This document shows positions 8,821-17,322 of a stretch of DNA of 64,000 nucleotides, piece by piece (the stretch's first letter is position 1; every line of letters starts with the position of its first letter). Source of the DNA: a bacterium (GTDB taxonomy: Bacteria > Verrucomicrobiota > Kiritimatiellia > CAIKKV01 > CAITUY01); contig JBAXWB010000008.1 in the NCBI GenBank assembly GCA_037128595.1, positions 69,889-133,888 of the forward strand. The letters run 5' to 3'. A model generated the notes under the pieces. That model did no database searches, was not told where the DNA came from, and saw only the letters and a list, made by a program, of their open reading frames with translations. Position numbers and translations under genes: made by a program.

Positions 8821-8900
8821 AGTAAACTCCTTTAAACGCACATCGTTGCCCGGACAATAGCAGGCTCTCTCCGCTTCAGCAACTCAACAACAAAGGGGAC

Positions 8901-8928
8901 TTGCCTTCAACACCGGGATACCTATACT
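8901..8928 (+). promoter_or_regulatory. Candidate sigma70 promoter for the 8985 gene
   Basis: TTGCCT (8901-8906), 16-nt spacer, TATACT (8923-8928), about 57 nt before the start codon of the beta-barrel gene. Assigned by eye from consensus similarity only. Confidence 0.4.
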
Positions 8929-8984
8929 GACCTTCAGGCATAACCGTTATAGCTGGTATCAACCTGAAAACAAGGAGCCAAACC

Positions 8985-9959
8985 ATGAACCCTATCAGTC
9001 GAATGATTCTTTTGTCCCTCTGCCTGACGTCCGTTTCCGGAATGGCCCAGACACCCCAAAAAGGAAAACCATCAACCCAGCCCCCCCTGACGGGAAGCCT
9101 CCAGGCGGGAGCCGGCTACTGGCTGGGAAATGCCACTTATTCCATCGGCGGGTCGGCGTGGACCCCCGAGGAGGGTTCCATTCAGTTGCCCGACAAGATC
9201 AGTGAACTTAAATTCCCGCTGAACGTAGCTTACGGATCTGTAGGGGGCAGCCTGATCTGGAACGGAAACCTTGAAATATTCGGGAATTTGATGATGAACC
9301 TGACAGAGCCTTCCTCCAAAATGGAAGATTCGGACTGGGGCGTGATCGACGATTCAGGCTCGCTGGACATTTATTCCGAATCCGATGCCGAACTCAACGC
9401 CGTAACAGCCGATGGCGGCCTGCGCTACTGGCTCCACCCGGCCCCCTCCGCCACTCGCGCCACCTGGTCCCTCGGCGTGGGGCCGAGCCTGCTATACCAG
9501 CATTTAGACTGGACGATCAGCAATGTGGATCAATGGTACCCATCCCAGCCCGACTTGGCGCACGACACCCAGAGCGGCGTGGTCGCCACCTATAACGCCG
9601 ATATTGTGATGCCGTATCTGGATGCCTGCGTGCTGGTAAAATTCAAACAGTTCTCCGGACGCGGTGAAATCGGCTTTGGCCCGGCGCTCGTCCGGGATGA
9701 AGATGACCATATCCTCCGGCAGAAGCGTTCGACCGCCACCATGGCCGGCATCGGCGCCAAAGGGGCCGCCGAACTCCGCTACGACCTGACGCGCCACCTG
9801 TTTGTGCTCGGGCGTATCGAGATGCTTGCAATCCAGGCCTCCGGCACCTCAACCGACAAGGGGTATGGCAGCGAGCTCGCCGGATACTATGCTGAAATCG
9901 ACGAGGAGTTCTCTCTGAATGCGCTCACCGGCGGCCTGACCGTCGGGTATGCCTTCTAA
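8985..9959 (+). CDS. Hypothetical exported protein, probable outer-membrane beta-barrel
   Basis: 324 residues starting at an ATG with AAGGAG 7 nt upstream. The signal peptide (MILLSLCLTSVSGMAQ) is followed by strands with alternating hydrophobic residues such as GSLQAGAGYWLGNATYSIGG, NVAYGSVGGSLIWNGNLEIF and GRGEIGFGPALV. The C-terminus is GGLTVGYAF, ending in Phe as beta-barrel proteins do. It has no family I can name. It probably sits in the outer membrane; its pairing with the divergent barrel gene at 7981-8820 suggests they may respond to the same conditions, but that is inference. Confidence 0.7.
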   Translation: MNPISRMILLSLCLTSVSGMAQTPQKGKPSTQPPLTGSLQAGAGYWLGNATYSIGGSAWTPEEGSIQLPDKISELKFPLNVAYGSVGGSLIWNGNLEIFGNLMMNLTEPSSKMEDSDWGVIDDSGSLDIYSESDAELNAVTADGGLRYWLHPAPSATRATWSLGVGPSLLYQHLDWTISNVDQWYPSQPDLAHDTQSGVVATYNADIVMPYLDACVLVKFKQFSGRGEIGFGPALVRDEDDHILRQKRSTATMAGIGAKGAAELRYDLTRHLFVLGRIEMLAIQASGTSTDKGYGSELAGYYAEIDEEFSLNALTGGLTVGYAF

Positions 9960-10019
9960 CCTCAGGCACAGGATAATTAACAGGGACATTGGTCACTATT
10001 TAGATCACAAAATAACTGT

Positions 10020-10049
10020 TTGATTCATCATCATCCATATGCATAATCT
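10020..10049 (+). promoter_or_regulatory. Candidate promoter for the HARE-HTH-like gene
   Basis: TTGATT (10020-10025), 18-nt spacer, TAATCT (10044-10049), 28 nt before the start codon at 10078. By-eye match only. Confidence 0.3.
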
Positions 10050-10077
10050 CCACTCTAACAACGAGAAGGAGTATCCT

Positions 10078-10464
10078 ATGATTAATTTAAACGAGTTATG
10101 TTCAGATGATCTAAAAAAAATCATGCTGCTCCGGCAGAAGATTGAGCTGTTGGAAACCGAAATGGCGGCGATCCTCAAGAAGGCCGAAAAGCGCCCCACC
10201 CCCTTAAGCGTGACCGTCCGCAACATGCGGCTTCCCCGCAAAGCCCAACCGAGTTTGCGCCAGATGATCAGCAACATCCTGGTCGAAGCCGGCAAACCCC
10301 TGTCGGTTCATGAAATCTATGACGCCAGCCTGGCGGGTGGCTACCAGTGGCGCTCTCAAGATCCGATTAACGCCCTGAATGTGAAAATGTATACCGACCG
10401 CTCTTTCAAAAAGGATTCCCCGGGCTTGTTCGTGCTCCGTAATCCTGAAAAAGCCAAAGCCTAA
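10078..10464 (+). CDS. HARE-HTH-like winged-helix protein
   Basis: 128 residues, started at the ATG with GAAGGAG about 7 nt upstream. The N-terminal half is a helical segment (residues 1-35, heptad-like, LRQKIELLETEMAAILKKAE). The C-terminal half matches the HARE-HTH fold seen in ASXL proteins, RNA polymerase delta and restriction systems: LRQMISNILVEAGKPLSVHEIYDA, then PINALNVKMYTDRSFKKDSPGLF and a final strand. In known members this domain mediates DNA or protein contacts. Here it may be a small transcription-associated factor. There is no obvious operon partner; the DUF1844 gene follows after 105 nt with its own upstream region. Confidence 0.65.
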   Translation: MINLNELCSDDLKKIMLLRQKIELLETEMAAILKKAEKRPTPLSVTVRNMRLPRKAQPSLRQMISNILVEAGKPLSVHEIYDASLAGGYQWRSQDPINALNVKMYTDRSFKKDSPGLFVLRNPEKAKA

Positions 10465-10505
10465 CTCTTTCCCCATACGAATTTGGACAGAATGTACAAA
10501 ATGAA

Positions 10506-10521
10506 ACAAAATTAATTTTGT
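10506..10521. promoter_or_regulatory. 16-bp perfect palindrome upstream of the DUF1844 gene
   Basis: ACAAAATTAATTTTGT is a perfect inverted repeat 48 nt before the ATG at 10570, in an AT-rich patch flanked by ACAGAAT (10487-10493) and ATTCTGT (10524-10530). It could be an operator, but no regulator is identified. Confidence 0.35.
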
Positions 10522-10569
10522 GTATTCTGTTGATTCTGTCATCACTTTTGTCTGGAAAGGAGATTTTTC

Positions 10570-10881
10570 ATGCCATCCCCCGCTACGCCTGACATTTATA
10601 AAGCCATGTTCATGGAACTGATCATGATGTTGTCCTCATCTGCCATGCAGCAGCTGGGGAAAATCATCGATCCGATGACCGGGAAAACGGAGCTTAACCT
10701 TGAAGCCGCTCAAGCCACCATCGATATGCTTGAAATGCTGGAGGCAAAAACCAAGGGGAATCTGGACCATGATGAGGATCGGCTGGTTAAAAACATCCTT
10801 ACGTCACTGCGGATGAACTACGTGGAGACCTCGGCTACCGCCCCGGCCAAGGCACCGGAAGCCGCGCCCAAGGCCAGTTGA
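10570..10881 (+). CDS. DUF1844 family protein
   Basis: 103 residues with AAAGGAG 7 nt before the ATG. It matches the DUF1844 pattern: an N-terminal helix with MELIMMLSSSAMQQLGK, then NLEAAQATIDMLEMLEAKTKGNL and LVKNILTSLRMNYVE, ending in an Ala/Pro/Lys tail. The family is common in Acidobacteria, Planctomycetes, Verrucomicrobia and delta-proteobacteria and has no known function; it is small, helical and cytosolic. The family match is good, no function can be given. Confidence 0.85.
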   Translation: MPSPATPDIYKAMFMELIMMLSSSAMQQLGKIIDPMTGKTELNLEAAQATIDMLEMLEAKTKGNLDHDEDRLVKNILTSLRMNYVETSATAPAKAPEAAPKAS

Positions 10882-10924
10882 CGGGCTGGCACTAATATTC
10901 CCACATTAGTCCTGACACGGTCCC

Positions 10925-10974
10925 GCCACGCCTTATCAGCGGCGGCTACGTAGCCGCGCCTGATAAGGCGTGGC
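10925..10974. repeat. 50-bp near-perfect palindrome
   Basis: GCCACGCCTTATCAG (10925-10939) pairs with CTGATAAGGCGTGGC (10960-10974), and the core GCGGCTACGTAGCCGC (10942-10957) is itself a perfect palindrome. Only two base pairs in between do not match. The whole would form a hairpin or cruciform of about 23 base pairs. No T-run follows, so it is not a classic terminator. It lies between the convergent DUF1844 and metallophosphoesterase genes. It may be a REP/MITE-type mobile repeat. Confidence 0.8.
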
Positions 10975-11023
10975 TCTTTCAGGAAAGGTTAGTAACCACT
11001 CAGCAACCTGACAACTCAACAAC

Positions 11024-11863
11024 TTATTTTCTAGCCGGACGTTCAGGATACAGCGTCCAATAATTGATGCGCCCATCCTGATATTCGAATAACCGGAAAG
11101 AGGGTTGCCGATCCCAGAATCGAGCCAACGCGGGCGCGACATAAACCGGAACGGTTCCGATCCAGATCATCTCGTCCCGATGAAAATGGCCGGCAAATAC
11201 CCCTTTCACGCCGGGGTATTTCTCAAATAATTGCAGCCACCGGGAATCGGCAACGTCACTCCAGGACCCGGCTCCCTTTTCCTCATTTCCCAGCACATCG
11301 CGCAAGGGGGGCCGATGCAAAAATATCAGGGCAGGCCCCGTCGAGGCCCCTATCAGTTTTTCAATAGTGGCTCGTTCACTCTGCCAGGCACTCCGCTTCT
11401 CACCAGGCGGAATCTCGGACGAGAGAAAAAGACAAGCCACGCCCTTGATCATCACCCTCTGCTCCTTGACCCCGAACGTTTCATCAAAAAGGGCCTGGGT
11501 CCGGGCAAAATCGTCCTGGAGAATGTCATGATTGCCCGGCACGCAATACACCGGCACCGTCAACCCCTTCAGCACCGCCACCCCGTCCCGAACCACCTGC
11601 TCATTCCGGATGGAATCCGCAAACAGATCGCCCGTCACCGCCACAAATTGAACTTTTACCGGCAGCTGACTGATCAGGTCGACCGCACTCCGGGTCATCG
11701 CGATGCCGTCTTTAGCGCCCCAATGGGTGTCAGAGAGCTGGACGAAATAAAAGTGAGCCCCCGCCCCCGTGGCCGTTTGTTCGCTCTCCCTTGCAGGCGC
11801 GCATCCTCCCGCCAGAATCAATACCAGCACCAGCCACAGCCTCAGCCCGACGCCCTTATCCAT
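11024..11863 (-). CDS. Calcineurin-like metallophosphoesterase, lipoprotein
   Basis: 279 residues. The signal and lipobox LILAGGC predict a lipid anchor. Metal-binding motifs of the superfamily are in order: QLSDTHWG (D-x-H), VTGDLFAD (GD), VPGNHD (GNHD), IFLHRPPL and AGHFHRD (GHxH-like). The enzyme would hydrolyse phosphomonoesters or diesters in the periplasm; its substrate is unknown. Its start overlaps the end of hflX by 8 nt, so the two are probably co-transcribed. Confidence 0.88.
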   Translation of the reverse strand: MDKGVGLRLWLVLVLILAGGCAPARESEQTATGAGAHFYFVQLSDTHWGAKDGIAMTRSAVDLISQLPVKVQFVAVTGDLFADSIRNEQVVRDGVAVLKGLTVPVYCVPGNHDILQDDFARTQALFDETFGVKEQRVMIKGVACLFLSSEIPPGEKRSAWQSERATIEKLIGASTGPALIFLHRPPLRDVLGNEEKGAGSWSDVADSRWLQLFEKYPGVKGVFAGHFHRDEMIWIGTVPVYVAPALARFWDRQPSFRLFEYQDGRINYWTLYPERPARK

Positions 11864-12968
11864 GTTGCCCCCTGCTGGAAGTCATTTCCGCCAGACGCTG
11901 CTTCAACGCCTCCAAGCCCGCCCCGCTCAAGGCGGACACCGGCAGTGACCCCGGATACATTCCAAGCAATTCCGAAATCCGTTCACTGGCCTCCGGCGTA
12001 TCGCATTTATTGAATACCAGCAGCGCAGGGACCTTGTCCGCGCCCATTTCAGTCAGGGTTTCGAAAACCACTTCACAATGCTCACTCACATAGGGATGTC
12101 CGGCATCCGCCACATGAATCAGGACATCCGCCTGCGCCACCTCTTCCAGCGTTGAACGGAATGACGCAATCAGCCCATGCGGGAGGTGCCGGATAAAGCC
12201 GACTGTATCCGTCAACAAGGCATCCAAGCCCTCGGCCAGATGAACCAGCCGGCTCTTGGTATCAAGCGTGGCAAACAGCCGGTCATCCACATAGGCATCG
12301 GTGCCGGACAAGGCATTCAGCAGGGTAGACTTCCCGGCATTGGTATAGCCCACCAGACTGACGGCGGCCCAAGGCCGTCTCGAACGGGTCCGTTCGCGCC
12401 GCTCCTGAATGGTTTCCAGCTTGTCTTTCAAGTCCTTGATCCGGCGGCGCATCGGCTCATTCCTCAGGCGCAGGGGACTCTCTCCCGGGCCCTTCATCCC
12501 GATCCCCCCGCTGAACCGCGCCTGCTTTTCAGAAACCGGCAATCGTCCAACCAGATATTGAAGCTGCGCCAACTCCACCTGAATCTGGGCTTCGGCCGAC
12601 CGGGCCCGCCGGGCAAAGATCTGCAGGATCACCTCGGTCCGGTCGATCACCTTTACGCCGATCGCCTGATCCAGGTTATTCACCTGAACCGGCGAAAGCT
12701 CATTGTCGAAAATCACCAGATTGGCATTCACCTGCTGACACGCCTGCTTGATCTCCTCGATTTTCCCTTCACCCACAAAGTACCTCGGGGTCGGGGCCGG
12801 CCGATTTTGCGAGAGGGACCCCAGCACCACAGCCCCGGCGGTATCCGCCAGCCGCTCCAGTTCCTCCAGGGAGTCCTTGGCCACGATCCGCCCCGCACGC
12901 CCGACCACCACCTGAACTAACAAGGCCCGTTCACTGGCAATCTGACTGAGTTGACCTTTAATGCTCAT
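11856..12968 (-). CDS. hflX: GTPase HflX
   Basis: Ribosome-associated GTPase that splits 70S particles and rescues stalled ribosomes under stress. The N-terminal HflX domain (PRYFVGEGKIEEIK, FDNELSPVQVNNLD, VIDRTEVILQIFARRA) is followed by a linker with ARFSGGIGMKGPGE and a TRAFAC GTPase domain. That domain has G1 GYTNAGKST, G2/G3 region TDTVGFIRHLP and G4 NKCD. At 370 residues it is slightly shorter than E. coli HflX (426). It lies between the metallophosphoesterase gene and rtcB on the same strand, 7 nt from the rtcB stop, so transcription is likely shared with the rtcB/archease genes. Confidence 0.96.
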   Translation of the reverse strand: MSIKGQLSQIASERALLVQVVVGRAGRIVAKDSLEELERLADTAGAVVLGSLSQNRPAPTPRYFVGEGKIEEIKQACQQVNANLVIFDNELSPVQVNNLDQAIGVKVIDRTEVILQIFARRARSAEAQIQVELAQLQYLVGRLPVSEKQARFSGGIGMKGPGESPLRLRNEPMRRRIKDLKDKLETIQERRERTRSRRPWAAVSLVGYTNAGKSTLLNALSGTDAYVDDRLFATLDTKSRLVHLAEGLDALLTDTVGFIRHLPHGLIASFRSTLEEVAQADVLIHVADAGHPYVSEHCEVVFETLTEMGADKVPALLVFNKCDTPEASERISELLGMYPGSLPVSALSGAGLEALKQRLAEMTSSRGQHG

Positions 12969-12975
12969 TTTCGAA

Positions 12976-14406
12976 TCATCCCTTCACACAAATCATCGGC
13001 TCCAGGCGGGCGACCATTCGCGCCAATCCGGCGCCTGCCGAGGCCCGCACCACTTCACTCACATCCTTATACGCTGCGGGGGCCTCTTCGGCAACGCCAC
13101 GATAGGACCGGGTTTTGATGGTGATATTCCGCCCCCTCAAGGTCTCAACCACATCTTCGCCGCGATATTGCTTCAAGGCCTGACTCCGGCTCTGACTGCG
13201 CCCCGCCCCATGGCAGGCGGAACTGAAGGCCAGCTGATCCCCTTCTACCGACCCCACAAGGATGTAGGAGGCGGTCCCCATGGTGCCCCCGACCAGAACC
13301 GGCTGTCCGACGTCGCGATAGCACGCCGGCAGGGCCGGACTGCCCGGTCCCAGCGCACGGGTGGCTCCTTTGCGATGCACAAACAGACGCTTCTTTCTTC
13401 CCGCCACCTCGTGATCTTCCAGTGAGCAAAGATTGTGAGACACATCATACAACAGTTCCAACGGCGCCTCCCCCAGTACGGAACGGAATACCTCCCGGAC
13501 AAAATGGGACAGGATCTGACGGTTCGCCAGGGCACAGTTGGCGGCCGCACACATCGCCCCGTAATAACTCTTGCCGGGCGGAGAATAGGCCGGCACCGAC
13601 GCCAGCTCACGGTCACGCACCGTGATCCCGTACTCGGCCGCCTCCATCACCATGCGTCGCGAAAATTCAGTGGCCACCTGATGGCCCAACCCGCGTGATC
13701 CGCAGTGGATACTGACCACGACCCCCTCCGGCACCAGGCCAAACGCACGGGCCACCGGCTCATCGAAAATCTCCCTGACCACCTGAACTTCGAGATAATG
13801 ATTACCCGCCCCCAGCGTTCCCATTTCCTCCACCTGCCGGCGCCGGGCCTCTTTGGAAACCTCATCGGGATCGGCATCAACACATTGCCCCTGATTTTCA
13901 ATGCGCTCCACATCGCCCGGCAATCCATACCCTTCTTCCACCGCCCACTTGCCTCCCCCGGCGAGCATGGCGGTCATTTCGCGCGCGTTTAAACGCAAGC
14001 GGCTGGTACTCCCCACCCCTGCGGGGACATGGTAGAAAAGGGCATCCGCCAACTTGGCCCGGACAGCATGAAGATCTCGGTAGCTGAAGGGCGTCAGCAT
14101 GGTGCGAACCCCGCATGAAATATCAAAACCGACTCCCCCTGCAGAAATGACCCCACCCTCCTGTGGATCAAACGCGGCCACTCCGCCTATGGGAAACCCA
14201 TATCCCCAGTGGGCATCAGGCATCGCATAGGCCGCATTTACGATTCCCGGCAGCGCCGCCACGTTCGAAAGCTGCTCATAAACCTTATTATCCAATTCTT
14301 CAATCAGGGGCTCAGACGCATACAACACGCCCGGCACCCGCATCCCGCCGGTCCGGGGGATCTCCCACGCCCATTCGGATCGCTTGATAAGGCTTGTCTT
14401 ATTCAT
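12976..14406 (-). CDS. rtcB: RNA-splicing ligase RtcB
   Basis: GTP- and Mn-dependent 3'-phosphate RNA ligase for RNA repair or tRNA splicing. Conserved features are AMPDAHWGYGFPIGGVAA, GGVGFDISCGVR (metal-binding Asp and Cys), HCGSRGLGHQ, YDVSHN and SCHGAGRSQSR, whose His is guanylylated in the catalytic cycle. The ATG at 14406 is preferred because AGGAGG precedes it; an upstream in-frame start at 14436 overlaps the archease gene. The archease gene lies 13 nt upstream; archease speeds RtcB guanylylation, so the pair forms a complete repair unit. Confidence 0.96.
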   Translation of the reverse strand: MNKTSLIKRSEWAWEIPRTGGMRVPGVLYASEPLIEELDNKVYEQLSNVAALPGIVNAAYAMPDAHWGYGFPIGGVAAFDPQEGGVISAGGVGFDISCGVRTMLTPFSYRDLHAVRAKLADALFYHVPAGVGSTSRLRLNAREMTAMLAGGGKWAVEEGYGLPGDVERIENQGQCVDADPDEVSKEARRRQVEEMGTLGAGNHYLEVQVVREIFDEPVARAFGLVPEGVVVSIHCGSRGLGHQVATEFSRRMVMEAAEYGITVRDRELASVPAYSPPGKSYYGAMCAAANCALANRQILSHFVREVFRSVLGEAPLELLYDVSHNLCSLEDHEVAGRKKRLFVHRKGATRALGPGSPALPACYRDVGQPVLVGGTMGTASYILVGSVEGDQLAFSSACHGAGRSQSRSQALKQYRGEDVVETLRGRNITIKTRSYRGVAEEAPAAYKDVSEVVRASAGAGLARMVARLEPMICVKG

Positions 14407-14419
14407 CACCTGCCTCCTC

Positions 14420-14839
14420 TCACACATCGACGACACACTGCGCCACCCACCCGCCCTGCGGATCCTGCCAGACCTTTAACTCATAGTAGGTCGCCGCCTT
14501 CACCTCGACGGAGGGCTCGTGTCGATCAATATCCAGAAATTCACCCCACAACTCACCGCTCAGCCGATGCGTCTCAATGCTGACGCAAAACCGGGAAAAC
14601 ACCATCCGCCGTATCGACATTTCCCTCACAATGCTGTTCAGCCAGTCCGCAAACAGCATTTCATCATCCTGCGCCTCACACGCCACCCGCACCCGGGTGC
14701 CCGGCACCACCCGCTCCAACGGCACCATGATTGCAATGACCGCCAACCCGGCCTGCTCAAATGCCTCAGCCAGCGTGGCCCCATATCCGCGAACCCCGAT
14801 ATCCGCCTGATGCTCAAAATGTTCCCATCGTGCATTCAT
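14420..14839 (-). CDS. Archease (RtcB activator)
   Basis: 139-residue SHS2-fold protein. It opens with FEHQADIGVRGYGATLAEAFEQA (HTADIG-like motif) and closes with GEFLDIDRHEPSVEVKAATYYELKV, the family's conserved Asp/His/Glu segment that binds metal. Archease chaperones the guanylylation of RtcB and lets it use other nucleotides. The start at 14839 gives the canonical N-terminus; an in-frame start at 14914 would add a non-conserved extension. It is the first gene of the minus-strand run archease-rtcB-hflX-phosphoesterase. Confidence 0.93.
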   Translation of the reverse strand: MNARWEHFEHQADIGVRGYGATLAEAFEQAGLAVIAIMVPLERVVPGTRVRVACEAQDDEMLFADWLNSIVREMSIRRMVFSRFCVSIETHRLSGELWGEFLDIDRHEPSVEVKAATYYELKVWQDPQGGWVAQCVVDV

Positions 14840-14946
14840 GGTTCTGTCATCCCTCATGGATATGTTACCACGCCCGATTGACAGGCCAAGATGATTCTGA
14901 AATACTGGTTTCAACTTTTTCCACCCAGTGAAATGGACACCTGACT

Positions 14947-15447
14947 ATGCAACTGAATGACGAACAAAAAACACTTGTAACTCAATGGGTCAAAGAGGGT
15001 TGCGGCCTTTCGGAAATCCAACGGCGCATGACCGATCAATTCAAACTGAGCCTCACCTACATGGATGTGCGCTTCCTAGTGATTGAGCTCGGCCTGGACA
15101 TTCAAGATAAACGCAAAAGCCCCCCTATCACGCAATCGATCGGGCCTGACGCCCTCCCAGCCGATGCCACCGCTATCCCGGAAACAGAAGAGATCCCCGA
15201 ACTCGTTCCGGAACCCGTGCCGGGAACTGGCGGCGTGACGGTGGATGTCGACCGGTTGACCCTGCCTGGCTCCCTGGTAAGCGGTACGGTGGTATTTTCA
15301 GATGGCGTGAAAGCCAATTGGTCCCTGGATCAGGCCGGGCGCCTGGCGCTGGGCGCCAAAGACAAGAATTACCGCCCCTCCGCCCAGGATGTGCAGGAAT
15401 TCCAAATGGCCATTGCCCGTGAACTGCAAAAGCGCGGCTACGCCTGA
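14947..15447 (+). CDS. Hypothetical protein with HTH-like N-terminus
   Basis: 166 residues. Residues about 1-55 form a helix-turn-helix-like unit (LVTQWVKEGCGLSEIQRRMTDQF) followed by a second helical segment. After a Pro/Glu-rich linker (about 60-100), residues 105-165 are a compact domain with GSLVSGTVVFSDGVKANWSL, LALGAKDKNYRPS and a C-terminal helix. I do not recognise the family. It precedes the RdgC-like gene by 53 nt and may share its transcript. A role in nucleoid or DNA-associated regulation is possible but unsupported. Confidence 0.6.
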   Translation: MQLNDEQKTLVTQWVKEGCGLSEIQRRMTDQFKLSLTYMDVRFLVIELGLDIQDKRKSPPITQSIGPDALPADATAIPETEEIPELVPEPVPGTGGVTVDVDRLTLPGSLVSGTVVFSDGVKANWSLDQAGRLALGAKDKNYRPSAQDVQEFQMAIARELQKRGYA

Positions 15448-15500
15448 TATCCTGATTACCAACCCCGACTATTCCCGAGTCTTGCCCAAGGAGAACGCTC

Positions 15501-16601
15501 ATGTCTTTTGAAAGCGGAAGTATGACCTTCCGGATGTTTTACCTCCAACAGCTGTTACCCAAGGACTATGTCGCGCGTTTCGCCCGGCGTGCAGCCCCGC
15601 CCATCACCACCCTCGGCGATACCCCCATCCAGGGCTGGGTCACCGGCCGCCACCTTCTGGACACGAACATCAATGCGGACACTGCGTTCTGGGCTAGTTA
15701 CCTCCGGCTGTCCCTGATGCGCGCTGAACGCAAAATCCCGGAATCCCTGTTACGGGCCGAATGCCGGATGGAAGAACTCGCCCGCATGATGGCGGAAGGC
15801 CGCGCGGAACTGGATCGGAAGACCCGCAGCGAAATCCGCAAGGAAATCGAGGCCCGTCTCCTGCCCACGATGCCGCCTCAATTGAAAGGCATGGCCCTGG
15901 TGCATCTCCCGGAGAGCCATGATGTCTTTGCCGAAGCCACCTCCGACAAACAGGTCGATGCGCTGGAAGCCGGCTTCCGGGAAGCACTGGGGTTTGGACT
16001 GATTCCGGCCACCCCGCAAAATGCCGCCGCCAAGCGCCTGCATATTGATGTGCGCGATCTCGCCGCCTCAAGTTTCTCCCCTGACTGCGAGGATGATGCG
16101 GCCGACAATAATGCGGGTCAGGATTTCCTGACCTGGATGTGGTTTTACTCCGAGACCCGCGGCGGCACCATCAAACTTCCCTCCGGTGGGGACTTTGCCA
16201 TCATGATTGAAGGCCCCCTGACCTTTGTGCTTGAGGGTCAGGGCGCCCACGAGACCGTCTTGCGGCGCGGCACCCCCGAAATCAGCGTGGAGGCCAAGAT
16301 CGCCCTGCTGAGCGGCAAGAAGCTCCGCAAAGCCCGGCTCCTGATTGCCCGCGGACAGGACACCTGGCAGGTCACGCTTGACGCTGATCAATTTATTTTC
16401 AGGGGCTTAAAGTTGCCCGAAGGCGAAAAACTGGAGCCGATCAGCCGCTTCCAGGAGCGCATGACCTCCCTCTCCACTTTCACCACCGCATTCCTTGAGA
16501 TCTATGACTGTTTTCTCAAGGAGAGAACCAATGAGAAAACCTGGGCTAAAACACGGGAAGCCATTCATCACTGGGTCAGTGAACGGACGGCACGCAAATA
16601 G
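15501..16601 (+). CDS. RdgC-like recombination-associated protein
   Basis: 366 residues, AAGGAG about 9 nt before the ATG. The sequence resembles the RdgC family in layout: N-terminal SGSMTFRMFYL, GWVTGRHLLDTNI, LRAECRMEELARM with a charged helix (DRKTRSEIRKEIEARLLP) leading to LLPTMPPQLKGMALVH, and a second domain ending in TWQVTLDADQFIFRGLKLP. RdgC forms a ring around DNA and restrains RecA. The match is by eye to known features of the family and is moderate; a remote homologue with another role is possible. Confidence 0.6.
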   Translation: MSFESGSMTFRMFYLQQLLPKDYVARFARRAAPPITTLGDTPIQGWVTGRHLLDTNINADTAFWASYLRLSLMRAERKIPESLLRAECRMEELARMMAEGRAELDRKTRSEIRKEIEARLLPTMPPQLKGMALVHLPESHDVFAEATSDKQVDALEAGFREALGFGLIPATPQNAAAKRLHIDVRDLAASSFSPDCEDDAADNNAGQDFLTWMWFYSETRGGTIKLPSGGDFAIMIEGPLTFVLEGQGAHETVLRRGTPEISVEAKIALLSGKKLRKARLLIARGQDTWQVTLDADQFIFRGLKLPEGEKLEPISRFQERMTSLSTFTTAFLEIYDCFLKERTNEKTWAKTREAIHHWVSERTARK

Positions 16602-16619
16602 GGCTAACAGGGAGCTGAA

Positions 16620-17315
16620 ATGAAATTATCCATTGTCATTCCTGTCTATAATGAAGCCGCGACCATTCTGGACATCCTGAAACTGGTGGCCAGTATTGAG
16701 GTTGGACTGGAGAAGGAACTCATCGTGGTGGACGACTGCTCCAAGGACGGGACCCGCGATGTGCTCAAGCAGGTGGCAATCGATCATCCCGAATGGCGGG
16801 TGCTCTATCATGACATCAACCGGGGCAAGGGCGCGGCCTTACGCACGGGCTTTGCTGCCGCCACCGGTGATTTCGTCATCATTCAGGACGCCGACCTCGA
16901 ATACGATCCCCGTGAATATCCCCTCCTGTTGCGACCCCTTCTCGAAAACCGCGCAGACGTCGTGTTTGGATCTCGCTTCCTGGGCGGCGGCCCCCACCGG
17001 GTCTGCTACTTCTGGCACTATCAGGGCAATAGATTCCTGACCACCCTGTCCAACATGCTGACCAATCTGAACCTCACCGATATGGAGGTCTGCTACAAGG
17101 TCTTCCGGCGGGAGGTCCTGAAAACCATCTCCCTCAAGGAAGACCGGTTCGGGTTTGAAGTTGAAATCACCGCCAAGGTGAGCCACGGCAACTGGCGCAT
17201 CTACGAAGTGCCGATCTCCTACTACGGCCGATCGTACGAGGAAGGCAAGAAAATCACCTGGAAAGATGGTTTTCGCGCCCTCTGGTGCATCATCAAATAC
17301 CGCTTTGTGGACTGA
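16620..17315 (+). CDS. Family 2 glycosyltransferase (DPM1-like)
   Basis: 231-residue cytosolic GT-A glycosyltransferase: [15 protein letters not shown] at the start, [43 protein letters not shown] (DxD metal site) and a C-terminal [11 protein letters not shown]. This is the pattern of dolichyl/polyprenyl-phosphate sugar synthases. No C-terminal membrane helices are visible, as in the short bacterial members. The product would be a lipid-linked sugar for glycosylation; the window ends with a DUF2723 protein that could use such a donor, but they are 45 kb apart. Confidence 0.9.
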   Translation: MKLSIVIPVYNEAATILDILKLVASIEVGLEKELIVVDDCSKDGTRDVLKQVAIDHPEWRVLYHDINRGKGAALRTGFAAATGDFVIIQDADLEYDPREYPLLLRPLLENRADVVFGSRFLGGGPHRVCYFWHYQGNRFLTTLSNMLTNLNLTDMEVCYKVFRREVLKTISLKEDRFGFEVEITAKVSHGNWRIYEVPISYYGRSYEEGKKITWKDGFRALWCIIKYRFVD

Positions 17316-17322
17316 GCGCCTG

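Noticed and set aside
12177-12920. Open plus-strand frame of 247 codons
   Set aside because: It is antisense to hflX, whose motifs are unambiguous.
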